From contig JALIZF010001918.1 in NCBI GenBank assembly GCA_029948255.1, forward strand, positions 372,001 through 436,000: a stretch of DNA of 64,000 bases, in the 5' to 3' direction. The notes below the pieces were generated by a model. That model had not been told where the DNA came from, ran no database searches, and worked only from the letters and a program-made list of their open reading frames with translations. Origin of the DNA: Telmatactis stephensoni (taxonomy: Eukaryota; Cnidaria; Anthozoa; Actiniaria; Isophelliidae). Positions 1 to 10,107 of this stretch are shown one piece after another. The first letter of the stretch is position 1, and each line of letters starts with the position of its first letter. Position numbers and translations under genes: made by a program.

Positions 1-320
1 ACACTAATTCGGATGAATCTGAAAACATTTTTTGTTATACGTTTAGACTTCTTATCCACAAAAGAAACAGATTTTTCTTTGCGAAAAACAGAGTAAAAAA
101 AATACTTATTAGTGTGGATGTGTCCTTAGAGTAACGTTTTCTTTGTAGGAGTACTAGCATGCACACGGTTTCGACACACGGAACACACGATACACAAATG
201 CAGCTTGTTTCCGTTTCATAAGCATGACACTATGTGGATTTAAAGCTTGACGTCTTTCGTGTAAAAATGACTTCCGGGTCCAATTCAAGATACAATGGTC
301 ACGGTCTCATCAAAACATTT

Positions 321-400
321 AAGCAGATTTCGTATGAGTGTGTGAAACGGAACGCGCCGTACCGTGTCAGTGCCGTGATGTATAAAAACCATTCGAAATT
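321..400 (-). repeat. Half copy of a foldback MITE family
   Basis: This segment is, in reverse complement, a close match to the right arm of the foldback element at 16027-16175. Shared strings include TTTCGTATGAGTGTG, the GCGCCGT core, CAGTGCCGTGAT and ATAAAAAC followed by ATTCGAA. Only one arm is present, so it is probably a truncated copy or a solo arm. Confidence 0.6.
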
Positions 401-1228
401 CCTATAAGGTATTGCATCTTAAGGCTATTGGCACACACTTAGAGTGCAAATACCGAGTTTTGGGTGCACGCGGGAGGTTGCTAAGCACGAGTTTCTTGAG
501 TGCTTAGTATCCGACCAATTGAAAATCGAAGCCAAAAATTGACCGAGGGCCAAAATTTTGTACGTGCGCAAGCATGCACCCGTGACGAGTTGATGCACGC
601 TGTCCAGCCAATCAGATCGCGCGTTATATCGTAGCTATAGTATAATAATATGCAAATTAGATATTTTTTAAGCTGTAGGAGTTTCAAAGTTTCCCTTATC
701 CTCCCTTTTTTCGTACAGGTTGTATCCTTCGTACTTAAATGTTCATTTTAAAATGGATCAATACATTCATTATCATTAATAGACAGTAGATATTAAGAGC
801 GACTCACTCTGATAAAAATCGGTCAAAACTGGAAATATTCCGAGTGGAAACTGTTTAACGATGAGTATCAAGAACTTCTGTACCCTTATAAAATTCTGCA
901 TTTTAAGTATTAAAGTTATTGCCCAGAAATTCTGGTTAAAAAGAGAATAGGGTTGAGTTAAGAATTAAGATGCCAAAATATTGAATGAAGTTTAGTACCC
1001 TTCTCTTCTGAATATGAACAAAATATATTGCTTGATGGTTATTTAGGCCCTATAGACAACTTCAAGAAAGTTCCAACCCATTTCCAATTTGATCGATTTT
1101 TTAGAGTGGCCCTTAAAATTCTTTAAATCACTGCCGAAAAGAATTAAATCCGATCGGCACTACAGATGAACAGCGGCTGGTCAATACACTTTTCTTTATT
1201 GTAAAAATTTATTCAATTTTGAACAATA
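401..1228. other. Intergenic, no gene seen
   Basis: No convincing coding region. One small perfect inverted repeat is present (CTAAGCAC at 481-488 and GTGCTTAG at 500-507), in a patch with scattered GTGCA-type words. A CCAATCAGA word lies near 608. Otherwise it is AT-rich unique-looking sequence. Confidence 0.5.
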
Positions 1229-1695
1229 TTAAAGTCCCTATCACCCCTAGCCAGGAACTTCATAAAATCATTTCTTTGTGAATGGAAAATGTACCTTGTT
1301 AAATATTTCTTGATACACACATTTCCCTTTAGAGAAATTAAGCATTCAAAATTAGAAAATGCAAATGAGATGACGTCAACCCAGGAATTCGATACCCTAT
1401 TTTCTTTCAAATTTTCAAACAGGTGCATAAGAGTTAAGGAGTAAATATGTCCATAGTGTGTAGTTTAGCACAGAAAACCTTTTCCAAAAGGTAAAAATGT
1501 AATAATTGCTTATAGTCATGTTTTGTATATTTAATAATTCCTGGGTTGACGTCATCTCATTTGCATTTTTTCATTTTGAATGCTTAATTTCTCTGAAGGG
1601 AAATGTATATATCAGGAAATATTTAACAAGGCAGATTTTCTATTCACAAAGAAATGATTTATGAAGTTCCTGGCTAGGGGTGATAGGGACTTTAA
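1229..1695. repeat. Foldback element with 160 bp inverted arms
   Basis: The left arm (1229-1389) and right arm (1536-1695) are reverse complements at high identity. They are bounded by TTAAAGTCCC and GGGACTTTAA and are separated by about 146 bp of unrelated spacer. Both arms contain a TGACGTCA palindrome next to CATTTGCAT-like sequence. The structure fits a non-autonomous foldback or MITE transposon. No transposase is present and I see no clear target-site duplication. Confidence 0.8.
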
Positions 1696-2399
1696 AGAAA
1701 ATGAAAAACTATGAATTTCGCCCGTGTATACTTTGCCCATGAACATATTAGCCGGTGCGACAGTGATGAATTAAATCATGGACGTCATACATTGTTTACT
1801 CCTGACAAATAAGTCCTTAATTTCTGAAGATTAAAAGTTGACTATTGACTGCTGACTGTTGAGCGATTGGGGTAATTTTCGTCGGACGTCGCTTGACATG
1901 GATGGATTTAATTAATCAATGAAAAGAAAAAAGAAAAGAAAAAGAATCTAGACTTTTTTCGATTTTATTTTCGCTTAATTTGCCTTATGTTTCTTTCTCA
2001 AAATGTCCTTCTTTCTTTTATTCTACCTTTTTGTCCTTCTTGTTCTTTCCATCTTACGTTCCTGTAGATTTCATCTATGAAAAACTTGGCGATAAACATT
2101 GTCGGGATGTTCCATATTCACACACAACTTCAAAACAGATATTAAAGACGTTTTGTATTTCTACATTTCCAATATGTTGGTGTATTTTTAGTTGATTGCA
2201 AACGTTAATGTGCATATTTGCACGCCAAACGTCAAAGTTTTACAAGGCAGTCACAAGCGCCTCGTTTGATCTCCCCAAAGTATGTCGGTTCTTAGGTGTT
2301 TTCGATTAGAAGAAACTTCATTCCTTTATTACCGAGATTACAACGCAAATATTATTTGTAATCCTTCCAATTAAGGTCATCGTGGGATGGAGGAGGTAG
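1696..2399. other. Intergenic, no gene seen
   Basis: No supported gene. There is an A/G-rich stretch at 1920-1947. A short plus-strand open frame near 1980-2195 is T-rich, low in information and judged non-coding. Confidence 0.45.
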
Positions 2400-2640
2400 G
2401 AAAGGGAATATTCCTGTATATTTAAGACGGGGATAATCGGCGGGAATTTTGATTCTCATCCCTAAAAGGACCCCTAAAAGATACCAGTAAAAGCATTCAA
2501 GATTTCAAGTTGGTACTAGTTTCCGCACAAATATCAGAGGTCTGACCTTGAGTACCCTAAAAGTTACCAAAGCCCGTGGTTTTGACCAGTAAAGGTACGA
2601 CGTTTCGCCTAGCTAAATATATGGGAGCCACTCCCAGAAG
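2400..2640. repeat. Dispersed TATATGGGAG-type repeat, copy 1
   Basis: Shares with 5358-5545 and 48725-48985 a 3' end of the form AAATATATGGGAG followed by a C-rich CCC word. With 48725-48985 it also shares AAAGGTACGACG just upstream. Internal sequence is diverged. It is probably an old non-autonomous element family. Confidence 0.5.
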
Positions 2641-2789
2641 TTAGCCTTTTAAAACATGTTCATGCTATTACAGCTTGTAAGGTTGAAAACATCTTAACCC
2701 ATATTGATCCATTTATATAAAAGAGGCCAATATACGTTAGCGCTAGTCAGTTCGGGGTCCGGTACGTCGTTCTAAAGTGGGTTAGTACT

Positions 2790-3109
2790 AACCCAGGTTA
2801 AATCTTAGGAAATCTACAATCGGCGCCTTTTTGAATGACACATTTGTGGAAGAAAATGACCTATCTTACTAAATTTGTCCTCATTGGCAACTAAGTTTGT
2901 TTAATTCAGTCATTTCCCCCTCCCCCTATTCAATGTTGAGGTGAGAAAAGTCTCCCATCCTGGAATCTGCATGACTAGTGGACAACATTGCTTAGGGGGC
3001 GAGGGTAAAAAAGTCACAATTCATAAACGTAGAATTTTGACCATTTTTTCGCGAAAGTGTGTCAATTCAAAAAGGCGCCGATTGTAGTATTGGTGTTAAC
3101 CCTGGGTTA
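2790..3109. repeat. Foldback element, about 320 bp
   Basis: Imperfect inverted arms of about 58 bp lie at 2790-2848 and 3051-3109. The best-conserved stretch is CTACAATCGGCGCC on the left and GGCGCCGATTGTAG on the right, and the ends are AACCCAGGTTAA and TTAACCCTGGGTT. The interior (about 200 bp) shows no open frame of note. Confidence 0.7.
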
Positions 3110-3369
3110 TCCCGGCTACCAGGACATCTCGATCGCCTTCTCTTGCATAGGGCCCTCATAAAGCAGTACTAACGATTTAATGTGCGTAAATACTGAAACA
3201 CTGATTCATATAGGTAATGTAACATTTTTGCCAGCGGCATGCAGTTTTGTTATACTGTATTTCCACTTTTTCCAGTCCATTTTTCATGGTAAAAACTGAT
3301 GACGAAAAACAATTAATACAAAAATTCCGACAGGCCATTTTTTTCCAAAGAAAAATAACAGTTACTTAG

Positions 3370-3590
3370 AATAGTCTCCTTCACAGTTCCCTGCGCCATC
3401 TTGAAAGGTAGCCGTGCCTTTGCATCGAAGCGAGACGAACGGAGAGCGTGCAATGATAGACACCTTTTTTAACATCTTGAGGACAATTATTCACAGGTCT
3501 CTATCATTGCAAGCTCACCGTTCGTCTCGCTTCGATGCAAAGGCATGGCTACCTTTCAAGATGACGCAGAGAACTGTGAAGGGGACTATT
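3370..3590. repeat. Near-perfect hairpin MITE, 221 bp
   Basis: Left arm 3370-3462 and right arm 3499-3590 are inverted copies of about 92 bp with few mismatches and a loop of only about 36 bp. Matching words include GCATCGAAGCGAGACGAACG against CGTTCGTCTCGCTTCGATGC. The 89-codon open frame across it is a by-product of the repeat. High arm identity suggests a young insertion. Confidence 0.85.
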
Positions 3591-4553
3591 GCTTTTTGTA
3601 TTTTATTACCCCTCCCCCCAAGTTATTTTTTGCCCGCACCTGCAATCTACTGTCAGGGTTTAGAAATTTCTAGCTTGTTCTAAATTTCAACGGAGCAAAA
3701 TTACATCTAAACTCCTACGGAGCAAAATCACACTTAATGTCATTTTACTCCATTGGAGTTTGGAGAGAGATTTTGCAACCCCACAAAAGAATAATTCGTA
3801 AGTTTAAAAAAATAATTGTATTGGTTTTGTAATAAAAATTTTAAAAAATCGTAAGTTTGCATGTTTTGATATGACATCATTAACCAACCCTGACATTCTG
3901 GAAAACCAAAAGTGAAAATATCACATAATTTAAATGAGCAAAAGAGAAAAAAAGGTTTAAAATATCTTGCAATCCCGCCCGTTTTCTTTTTTCATTTTGC
4001 TGTAGAAAATGCTGTAGAAAATGCAGTAGATCTAGCCATTCAGGTTGCCATTGAAGATGGAACTGGATGGAAATAAAAATACAAGGTTTTGTGTGCAGCT
4101 TTGTTTACTTTTACTAAAGATACTTGAACAAACAATCAAAACAAACTCAAGTGTGTTTTTCAGTTGGAAAAGAACATATATCATATTCTGACAAGTTATA
4201 GTTTTTAGTTTACAATTCTCTCTGCAGGGTTGAATGATTTTCCTATTGTTCCAGTTAAGTGGCTATAAGACTTTATCAGTCGTACGGCTTTTCGACTGCT
4301 CATTTCATTTCTTTAATCCAGTTTTATTATAAATGAGACTTTTACATTTAAATGCTCGGCTCAAGATTATTTACTAATGAATTGTATCAGATCTTGTAAA
4401 TAACATGCTCAAATTCATTCAGTTTGCGTATAGTAGTTTTGATGTTTGAACCTATAATTGAATCTATAACTAACTAAACTAACTAAAGTCACCGACCTAA
4501 TTTAGATTCACTTCCAACCGCGGTTGTCATCAGCTCTTAAAATTATCTGATTT
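3591..4553. other. Intergenic, no gene seen
   Basis: AT-rich sequence with no supported gene. A short internal duplication of GCTGTAGAAAATGC lies near 4001-4025. Nothing else stands out. Confidence 0.4.
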
Positions 4554-4996
4554 ATTAGTATGTGTTCCTTCTGTTCTACGGTTCAAAGTCTTAAAAGGGA
4601 TATGGACTCTCTTATAAAATTGCGCATTTTAGCGCGTTCTAGCAAATTCATAAGACAAAAGCGTCAGCTAGGGCCTCTACAGCTGACTAGGGGGATATGT
4701 TTGTCGATAACGAGTTGTGTGATCGACAACTAAAATCGCTTTCTTCTCAATTACAAATGAGTCCACTTTGGTTATCGACAGCTCCTTTTTACCATTGTGT
4801 GAACTACTCATCGACATAACTAATAGTAATCAGTAACAACTAGTTATCGATAACTGTTCCTTAGTCTGTAGATACCGTAATGTTTTAACATTATTCGATT
4901 GATTGAGATGAGTGTTCCTTCTAGTTCTGTAGTTAAAGGGATCCTCTTATAGCATTGCGCATTTTAGCATTCTAGCAAATTCAGTAAAACAAAGGA
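4554..4996. repeat. Direct repeat pair flanking a 250 bp segment
   Basis: About 95 bp at 4554-4652 recurs in the same orientation at 4900-4996. Shared words are GTGTTCCTTCT, TGCGCATTTTAGC and TTCTAGCAAATTCA. The segment between them contains several GTTATCGA/TCGATAAC words, including TAGTTATCGATAACT near 4843. It could be a small duplication or the ends of an old element. No coding sequence is present. Confidence 0.6.
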
Positions 4997-5142
4997 AAAT
5001 AGAACTAAGGCTCAAAACGTCAGTAACGTTTAGAGTATTCTTTCAGTAGGTTTTACAAATTCCCATTTAGAATGGTGACAGCAAATCGCCATTACATCTT
5101 TAGACATCGACGCAGCCCCTAGTTTCAACTTGCACGCTTTCA

Positions 5143-5262
5143 GTTTTTTTTTTGGGGGGGGGGGGGCAATTCTGAAATTTGAGTGGCAACGCATTGTGCA
5201 GGATATCTCGGCCATGGGCGTAAAATGATGATGACGGTGATGATGATGATGATGATGATTTG
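5143..5262. repeat. Homopolymer T/G tract and ATG microsatellite
   Basis: A run of T directly followed by a run of G lies at about 5143-5166, and a (GAT/ATG)n tract at about 5224-5260. The His-rich open frames read on the minus strand here come from the microsatellite. Confidence 0.85.
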
Positions 5263-5357
5263 AGCGGGACAATTAAGTAAACGAGCAATCTTCTCCCAAG
5301 CGTTTCCTGATTATCTTTGTCATAATCTCAGGCTGAACCCTCCGGCCAACATGTTTT

Positions 5358-5545
5358 AGTCTGGGACGATCGTGGTACCATTTAGGGGTCAAAATCACAG
5401 TATTTACTTTAGTTACTAGTTTATTGGTACTTTTGTTAGTGGTAAAAAAGCTCCAAAAACGCCCGTTTTGGAACCTTTTAGTGATAAAAATGAAAATTCC
5501 CGATGATCATCCCGAACAAAATATATGGGAGCCCATCCCCCCTGG
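5358..5545. repeat. Dispersed TATATGGGAG-type repeat, copy 2
   Basis: Shares a GGGACGATCGTGG-like left word and the AAAATATATGGGAGCCC right end with 48725-48985. The interior is diverged. No reading frame is supported. Confidence 0.5.
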
Positions 5546-6494
5546 GGCAGACCTTAATTCAAGTTTCAAAAGGCTGAGCAGCTGAGGTAACAAAAGTTTA
5601 ATAACGCACACTACATGTTTGTGTATCAGTTTTTCACCGAATGAATGTTTGTAGACATTGACATATTCATTCACAACATAAAAGAAACATGATGCCAAAA
5701 GTACGTGAGTTTATTTGTTCAACCATAGCCGACTACGAGCCCCCGTTTGTGTAAATAAGTGTTAAAAGTGAACGTTTTCGACTCTTCATCTGCTCGAAAA
5801 AGACAGAGTTTTCCAAAACCTCCGTAGCAGAGATTCTTCTCGAAACTTTGCAGGGTCATGCAGATTCCGCAAACTGACAGTGTGTGAAAATGTCGGTAAC
5901 AAAGTCTACGGTTTTAAACAGAAAGTTTCTACGTCTGCAACTAGTCTCTTCTCGGGATCCCGCTGATGGCATGCGACGGTTCATGGCGTACAGAAAGTTG
6001 ACTTATAAATTTATTTAAGAACAAAATTTACCCCAATTAAAAAGGAAAATATCACACATCTGTTTCTTAGGGCTTACTCTAAAATTCAACCGAAAAAGTT
6101 TAATTGGTGTTCACTTTGCACGACTCATTGACTAGTCTGAGCAAATACAATAACTAAATACTACAATCTGATTGGCTGCTTCTGACACGTTGATAACTAT
6201 TTATATTACAACAAGCTGCGCACATATTTCATTTGGCGTTTTTAACCATGTTTAATGAAATTTGCTGTTCCGTTTAATATTTAGATTCTCGACTTGCCAA
6301 GGTTAAGCGGACAGACTACGCTTAAGTTTGCCACGATTTTCCCATTTCCAGGTAAGAAAGGATTTCTTTTGGAAAAGTTTCGAAAATTTTCTGAAGCTGC
6401 TGTTTTTTAATATCAATTTGTATCTTAGAAGATGCGTTAGTTCAATTAAGTATCCAAAAACTATCGATAAGAGTTTTAAGGAAAGGCGTTAAAA
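5546..6494. other. Intergenic, no gene seen
   Basis: No supported gene. A CTGATTGGCTG word near 6169 resembles the CCAATCAG words near 608 and 9078, which hints at shared repeat ancestry, but boundaries cannot be set by eye. Confidence 0.35.
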
Positions 6495-6674
6495 ATGAAA
6501 ATATTTCCAATTTTTGTGTATCAGTTTAAATGTGATCAGTGTGATTCTGATTATGTAGGCTTTACTACAAGGCACTTGCAACAACGCATCCAAGAACATA
6601 GGTATTCTACCATAGGCAAGCATCTTAATAATTTCCAATTTTGTTATTGCAAATATCTAAGATCAAAAATATAG
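6495..6674 (+). pseudogene. Retroelement GIY-YIG endonuclease remnant
   Basis: This 59-codon frame encodes a C-terminal retroelement motif. VYQF is followed by a CxxC pair (residues 13 and 16), then SDYVGFTTRHL and RIQEH, and then IGKHL. That order (VYxF-C-x2-C, YVG, R-x-x-EH) is the Zn-finger-like plus GIY-YIG nuclease arrangement of Penelope-like elements and similar coral retroelement polyproteins. The nuclease nicks target DNA for reverse transcription. Here the reverse transcriptase is missing and the frame ends early at 6674, so it is a dead fragment. The ATG at 6495 is probably chance. The assignment rests on motif recognition, not a search. Confidence 0.65.
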
Positions 6675-8401
6675 CAATGGAAAAGTTTTAAGTGATCTTC
6701 TGTGGTACATTACTTTCGACTGTCTACTCTATTGCACGACTTAAAAGTATAATCTTTTAGTGAAAATTATTACACGAAGTTATTCTCAATCATTCGAACA
6801 TTCACTGACGGCCGCCTCCTCACAACGACCAGCGCATTTCGTTATCTTCACATACGTACATTTTCTGTATATTGAAACCTCTGTAACAGCCACACTGTCC
6901 TGAATGTGACGTTGTGAGGTTGACCATGCTTCAATAGTGAGGCTCTCTTTCTCTTCAATCTTATTCATAATATTCAGAAAAGACATGGGATATGATGAAA
7001 GTTTCTACAAAACTTTTGATTGCAAATTGCTATAGATTTTCTTCACCTAGCCCCTATTTACCTCAAAGTGTCAGTTGACTCCTTTTGACTACGTTACGTT
7101 TACTTTACTAACACCTCTTCCAAAAGAAGAAGTAAAAACAAACAAACAAACAAACTGCAAAGGAAAAACAAGAACGAGGGATTTTATTGATTGATAGAGA
7201 TGTAAAGATAGAAAGGCGTAAGTGAAAGTCTTTAGGAGCGCACAACCTGTAATTATAAACTCCATGTTGTGCGTAGAATCTCAGGTAATTTGTATTTGCT
7301 GCATGCATTTTAGGCATGATTAAAATAAAAAAGGAAAAAGAAGAAAATTTCCTTCAATTTTGTGGGTATAAAAAGAAATAAGAAAAGAGAGGAGAAACAT
7401 AAAAAGACAAAAACAAAAAACAAAAAAACAAAAAAACAAAACGAGAGGAAAAGTTGAAATAAATCAAGGACAATGAAGGCCATGCAATTTAAACTACATA
7501 TTCGTAAAAACTAATTTAAACAATTTTTTGCAATTAGTATATTTATTATAGCAAAAACTACAGTAATTTGTACAGTAGAATTGTGCGTCGGTTCTAAAAA
7601 TAGCTCGCCTAATAGATGCATGACTCAGACAAAGATTATGAAACTATAATCGTACAGAAAACAACAACGAGAAACATGTATTTAATCATGAAAACATTGC
7701 TTATTTTCACTAACATAACCAAACTGCCAAGATCTGACTTAAGGAGATGAAAAATTTGGTTGGTTTGTCTGAGTTTTGACGTCATTGACGAGATTCGCTT
7801 TTACATTGAGTCAAACTAAAACTTACCGAGTCAAACAAAAGCTTACAAAAGCTCTTGGCAAGAGCACCCAACTACGACAGCGACGACGAATCGCCCATGA
7901 TGGCGACAAATAATGATCTACGGGATTTCTTTCTAATTATCTCCTAGTTACAAAAGTAATTTTCTAGGGAAAAAATTGGTTGATATACATTAGTTACCAT
8001 GATGAATAAACTTTTAATTAAGAAGCAACTTATTTAAAGGGGTAATTGGATGAAAATCCATAAAAATTTAAAATGACTTGAAACTTGGTTCGATGAATCT
8101 ATATGTGACCAATAGTCGCCAAGCAATATATTTTCATCAAATTCCAAAGGTACAGATAAAAAGTTTTTAGCATTCACATTGTATATCTATGACGTCATAA
8201 GTACAACCCTATTGTTCTTTTTGATCTTAAACCAAAACTTCTTGGTGATAATATGATTAAAATGCAGAATTTTTGGGATAGTAGGTTTTATATTTATCTA
8301 TATTGGTCGTTAAATGACGTCAACTTAGGAATTAACCACTTTCCAATTTTGACCTAATTTCGTCCAAGTACCCCTTTAAACATTTCACTGTAAAATTTTG
8401 C
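6675..8401. other. Intergenic, low-complexity A-rich patch
   Basis: No supported gene. Positions 7321-7445 are strongly A-rich with repeated CAAAAAA words. Around 7806-7845 a GAGTCAAAC plus AAAA/CTTAC word is tandemly duplicated. The stretch near 8040-8390 reads like an old repeat (GACGTCA words) but I cannot bound it. Confidence 0.4.
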
Positions 8402-8586
8402 GATAAGTATAGGTAATCATACGGTTTCGAGTTCAATTTGGAATTAAATTGCACGAGTGTGTTTTTCAAAGATTATCGAAATTGCACGAGCCCGTAGGGC
8501 GAGTGCAATTTGAGATCTGTGAAAAACACACGAGCCGTGTACATTAATTCAAAATTGAACGAGAAATGGTATGATTACTTATTAAT
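8402..8586. repeat. Foldback MITE with GCCCGTAGGGC centre
   Basis: The whole segment folds about a centre at 8491-8500 (CCCGTAGGGC). Arms of about 90 bp pair GGTAATCATAC with GTATGATTACT, and GAGTGTGTTTTTC with GAAAAACACACGAG. The GCACGAGCCCGTAGGGCGAG core is a word I associate with abundant small repeats in anthozoan genomes. No coding capacity. Confidence 0.8.
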
Positions 8587-9643
8587 AATATACATGAAAA
8601 AATTTTCTGTCACAACTCGACAAAAGTTTCAACACTCGGTCAATCGGCGAACAGACGTTTGAATCAGACGCCGAATTTCGTTAATGGATTTCAGTCGACC
8701 TCAAAGTCAATTAGATTCGACGCGGCAAAAGTTCGACGTATGAACTTGGCCTTAGACTCCTAAATGGGAAAAAAGACTTTCTTTATAGTCTCTTGAGGTA
8801 ATGAACACAGATAACTCCAATTTACTGCACTAAATTTATCAGAGCTTCACTTTACATTGAATGGCGGGAAATTTGGCAACGCGCGCCGTTTGAATGTATA
8901 AAATCCGCCAAAATACTAGCGATAGCGAGTCAGAAAATATTCTTTAACGTATGGATATTTCTTTGATTTTTGGTTGGTACTATTAACTTGCACTGCAGTG
9001 CGTTTATGTTTGTAATTTGCACTGCAGTATACATTACTTTTTCCTGCCGTGTTAGCGATTACCATCGCTGCTCTCAGCCAATCACAATCGAGAATTGTTT
9101 CATGTATATTATTAAACCTATAAAACAGTGACACTAATTAAAGATCTAGACAATTAACGTCTAGATGACTCAACGTCATTATCAAGACAGAAAGTAAAGT
9201 AATGGAAAGTATATAATGCAATTCTATTATAAGATGTAATTATATTACTTTACCTTTTTAATTTCTAATGAAATTGGCTTAACGTCGAAAAGTCGTCTTT
9301 TAGTGTCACTATGTTTTATAACTTTGAATGTTAAAGATCTCGAGATTTTTTTGCATGCAATGTGTGTGGTCACTAACCAGTTGGGGTGTATCTTGAACTG
9401 AATAGCTCATTTGGTCTGTCTAGACTAAAAGGCAAAAAATTGAACGAACTCTTAAAATATGTTGAAAAAAGACACAGAGAGTAATATAATAATTCTTAGA
9501 AATAGAGAAATTCCTGAAAATGTATTTAACTTAGAAAAAGCAGAGAGAGAAGTAGCAACATAATGATGACTATCTGAATACTTAATTTGAAATTAAAATG
9601 CACTGAATTGATTGGAAAACTGAGAAATGAAGATAATAGTTAT
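8587..9643. other. Intergenic, duplicated CACTGCAG words
   Basis: No supported gene. TTGCACTGCAGT occurs twice within 40 bp (8988-9000 and 9017-9028), each with an internal palindrome. CAGCCAATCAC lies near 9077. Otherwise AT-rich. Confidence 0.4.
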
Positions 9644-9924
9644 AGTCCCCGTACACATGGAAATGTTTTCATTTGTCATTATTATTTGCAAACGCTCCTT
9701 TTGGAAACGCTTTTCAAAGCGGTGACCATTTTTGAAAACGCTCATCTATCGTTTGGTGTGGACTGTCGTAAACGTTTATTTTCGGAAACTGGACCATGTG
9801 ACTCATTGCCAGTCCTTTTTACGCGCAGGATAAACAAACGTTTGCGCATGTTCATTAGAGCCCAGTTTTCTCATCGTTTTCGTGTGGACAGGCAAAAACA
9901 AAGTGAAAACGATCGTGTGGATGG
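9644..9924. repeat. MITE-like element with CGTGTGGA-type ends
   Basis: The left end (CCCCGTACACATGGAAATG) and right end (GATCGTGTGGATGG) are imperfect inverted repeats. The interior is full of AAACG/CGTTT words such as AAACGC, GAAAACG and CGTTTTCGTGTGGAC. The 140-codon open frame across 9587-10009 lies mostly inside this element and has no recognisable domain, so I treat it as spurious. It sits just upstream of the broken GPCR. Confidence 0.6.
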
Positions 9925-10107
9925 AGAACTTTTTAGTCGTTTACATTTACATAACATGAAGACATTTCTTAGAAGAGGTTTCTCAAAAGTAGAATGTAAA
10001 ATTTATTGAGCTTATTAGCAAATGTGATGATAATCTTAAAAAACTAGACACGTGAGAAATACACATGGATCAACAAGTTAACATTTTCTACGTTTCAATA
10101 GGTTGAC

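Noticed and set aside
5030..5272. His-rich minus-strand frame resembling a His tag or metal-binding peptide
   Set aside because: Produced by a (GAT)n microsatellite and a homopolymer tract.
9587..10009. 140-codon plus-strand frame
   Set aside because: Mostly inside a MITE-like element with CGTGTGGA-type ends. No recognisable domain.
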